The notes under the pieces: generated by a model
Told to the model about the DNA's origin: nothing
The model's database searches: none
The model's input: the letters and a program-made list of their open reading frames with translations, nothing else
Part shown: positions 61,245 through 64,000 of the stretch, one piece after another
Layout of the letters: each line of letters opens with the position of its first letter
How positions within the stretch are numbered: the stretch's first letter is position 1
Made by a program: the position numbers and the translations under genes
DNA from: Myoxocephalus aenaeus
Lineage: Eukaryota > Chordata > Actinopteri > Perciformes > Cottidae
Assembly (NCBI GenBank): GCA_038501785.1
Contig: JBAMJR010000161.1
Coordinates: 2,814,501-2,878,500 of the forward strand
Length of the DNA: 64,000 nt
Reading direction: 5' to 3'

Positions 61245-63900
61245 TGTCGCTCTCTGTCTCTTGCGCTTCCACTCTGACATGTCAATTTGCTTTATTGGCG
61301 TGAGTAATGATGGGAGGTGTTGCCAGGGTAATTACATAGCACATTAAAGGGTTTCATAAACATTACAGTTCCTCCTCGGCCCGGTGGCAAGGCTAAAGGG
61401 GCAGGGAGAGAGAAAAAAACTGAATGAGAGAAATGGACACAGTGAGAGGGAGCAGAAGCTGCACAAAAGAGAGTAGAGAGGATGGAAGCGTAAAGGGGAC
61501 CTATTGGAGAGGAGGGGGAGGAAGAGAGAAGGGAGGAGTGTAGGAGAGATGAACAGAAAATATGACAGGAGTGAAGGTTACCATGATCATGGATTCAATC
61601 GCTTAGCGCCTGAACATGAAACGGGAAGAGAAAAAAATCAACATGCTGGAGCAGCGTCCAACACAAGCCACAGCTGCAATTCACATCACGATGCAACACT
61701 CACACACACACGTGCACACTGCAGTCATGAAACACACATCTGCACAACTTTGTGCATAACCTTGTTGATGCAATCTTTGCATGTACTCATAACCATTCAC
61801 ACTATAGCCACAAACTCCACACACTCAGCTGTCCACAGTCTGTCACTGACGAGCATGACACTCTCACTCAACCAAACGCAGAACCACAAGGACCATAATT
61901 AAACAAACATCCACCCAGTCGCTGAGCGGTGCATATTTATGTACAACCTCATTGGTCAAAAGCAATTATCTTCTTCTTTTCTTCATCTTGACAGAGCGCA
62001 CTAAACAGCTCCTGCAAATCAGTTAAATAATCTTCATCACACTGGTCTTTTTGTGTTTCCCCTGTGTTGTTGCAGTATTTTATCTTTAATGTCTGTTGTT
62101 GAAGTTTATTTCTGTCCTTGATTTTATTTTATTGTGACGGTCAGAGGTCCTTCATAGTTGGACCATGCATGAGGTTATGTCATGAGGTCCTGATGATACT
62201 GATATATGGTCAAAGTGCATAAAGTTGATATCTTCATCTAGTTGTTTTTTTACGTACCACTTCATCAATGCAAATTGTCAAAAATTCAGCAAGCGGCCTT
62301 TCCAGATGTCCCAGAAGTGACGATGAGTCTTGCTGCTGGATCGCATAATGTTGTTGGAGTTGAAGTCAGGATGTTGCACTTGGTTGATCACAGATGTTTT
62401 GTATTTTTGTATATTTTGGCAAAGCTCATTCACAACAATGACAATAAACTCCTGAAGCCACTAAATAACTTCTAAACTTAAAATTGTGTTATGTATCTTG
62501 CTAAGAAGGCAGGTTGTAGCCCAAAGAGCACGGCCACCTGATTCACTCTGCACAGCAAAATCTGGCTTTGGCCTTACAATGACAAGCTGGATTACATAAA
62601 TAATTACCCTGACACGAGTCCAAAGCAGCATCAAACCCTCCAACTTGAAAGTGTCAAAGTAAAGTTATTCCAGTGCTTCAGCTGGGCTATGTATAGATAG
62701 AGACAACAGCTGCAATGGATTGTGCGACGGAGGAGAGTAAACGTTCATATTCACTGGATTAATCTGGCTAAGCAGCAAGAGAAGGGAGCAGGCTGTGCAC
62801 CACCAACATCGCTGCTAATAAAAACAATATTTAGCTTTTCTCTTCATCTCAGCCGCGGCTCAATATTGCACAAACGGCTCTCCGCTAATTAATTCCTGCT
62901 TTTACTTAGTTGCAGCTGTCGATTCTCTCATCTCACAGACGCGGACAAGTGGCGAACAGGTTCTCATTTCAAAGACCAGCACACTGTACGCATTCCTTGA
63001 CTTTGCATGGGCCCCTCTGTCATCAAAGGGCCTTTATTAAGTGTCTCATACATTTACACATTGGGGAACAGTTTAAACTTGGCCCTTGATTAACAGAGTA
63101 TAGGGATATCTATCCCAGAAACCGATGCTAGTCTGACATCTCGCCTTCTGATGTTGAAGTTGAAGGCCCATGTCTACAGGTATTAATCAAAGCCAAACCC
63201 TCTCTATCCCTCCAGGGATCCCACTTATACACAGGCTTGCTACTTTGGTCCTTCCTTCCATCCAAACATATACAGCCCATGCCTTATAGACAAAGATAAT
63301 TGGATACTATCCACTGCATTTGACACATCTGAAAACTCAAAATCTGTTTGTCATCAGAATGATGGATTGCATTTATACTGTTCAAAGTTTTCACATTGTT
63401 TAACTCTTTAGAGTACACAGCGGGGGGATGATATTGCCTGTCAACCTGTGTTTGACTGCATCCAAACCAAGGAATATCTCAACTTGACTCCTCACCCACA
63501 CCTCTACCCACACGCAACAGTCATAATGAGTCAACAACTGGCGGCTCAGAGCTCTGCATTAGGTTCCACTCCAGTCACCCTTAACATAGAGTCCAGCATA
63601 CCATGCCTCTCCTCCACGATGACCTTGGGGTCAGGCCAGAATGCCCTCATATAATGAGAGTGCGGTTTGGGGATTTGTTTGACTGTGATAGAGAAAGGGC
63701 AAGCACATGCAAAGCACCCTGGGTCTTTGTCTGGGTGCTGACGGTATTGACGAGCGCTGATCGATGTTAATTGCTAGACAGAATGGCCATATTGACCAGG
63801 CTCCCTGGATGAAGAAGCCTGCAGGCCCGTCAAAGAGTGAGAGAGAGATACACTGAGTAAAAGCTGCTTGGCCCAGACCTAAAGCAGCTACAGGGCCCAA

Positions 63901-63901
<1 letters not shown>
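61244..63901. other. non-coding stretch
   Basis: No gene recognised. Parts (61265-61360 and 62750-63110) are complex and TAATTA-rich and could be conserved non-coding DNA, which cannot be judged without another genome. Confidence 0.45.

Positions 63902-63991
<90 letters not shown>
63902..63991. repeat. (CA)n microsatellite
   Basis: CA tract with one AAA interruption, at the right edge. Confidence 0.97.
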
Positions 63992-63993
<2 letters not shown>

Positions 63994-64000
63994 TCACTTT

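Noticed and set aside
42535..63991. CRISPR-like or satellite arrays in the repeat-rich flank
   Set aside because: The repeats are simple dinucleotide tracts without spacer-repeat structure, and the DNA is vertebrate.

Overview
The window is vertebrate nuclear DNA, almost certainly from a teleost fish. The evidence is a clustered-protocadherin (Pcdh) locus with long single-exon ectodomain genes, spliced constant exons, fish-type tRNA-derived SINEs, and very long (CA)n/(GT)n microsatellites. All recognised genes lie on the minus strand, so transcription runs from high to low coordinates. The species cannot be read from the sequence.

Layout in transcription order. (1) About 32.6-64 kb: some 31 kb with no recognisable coding sequence. 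It holds more than a dozen long dinucleotide repeats, a 1.2 kb tandem duplication containing a tRNA-like block, one tRNA-type SINE, one LINE 3' end and several CTCF-like motifs. (2) 26.5-32.6 kb: one complete protocadherin gene of alpha/delta type. It has one large variable-type exon (30044-32566) and its own three constant exons (59 nt, 122 nt, 395 nt coding) with consistent phases, giving a predicted protein of about 1,032 residues. The last exon carries an unusual His-Pro repeat. (3) 21-26.5 kb: intergenic, with a SINE, AT and CA repeats, and a near-perfect CTCF core at 24835-24848 between the two subclusters. (4) 1-20.9 kb: seven gamma-type variable exons in tandem, each coding a signal peptide, six cadherin repeats, a membrane segment and a short cytoplasmic tail, and each ending in a phase-0 splice donor. 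Their shared constant exons must lie beyond the left edge. The leftmost exon is cut just after its splice donor.

The gamma exons form three ectodomain subfamilies: exons 1-2, 3-6 and 7, numbered from the left. The DNA from the EC4 or EC5 coding part through the tail is nearly identical in all seven. Exons 3-6 sit in a tandem array with a period of about 2.9 kb. The repeat unit appears to begin inside EC5 of exon 7 (near 19600), so it runs from the 3' half of one gene through the next promoter. Seven of eight promoters carry an AGCAGCG block (CGCTGCT in the sense direction), a candidate for the CGCT-containing Pcdh conserved promoter element. Exon 7 lacks it and has a TATA-like box instead.

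In the known biology of this family, each variable exon has its own promoter, chosen stochastically with CTCF/cohesin looping, and is spliced to shared constant exons. The products form cis dimers and homophilic trans contacts that give neurons surface identity. The sequence here fits that scheme. Expression, the constant exons of the gamma set and any enhancer cannot be seen in this window.
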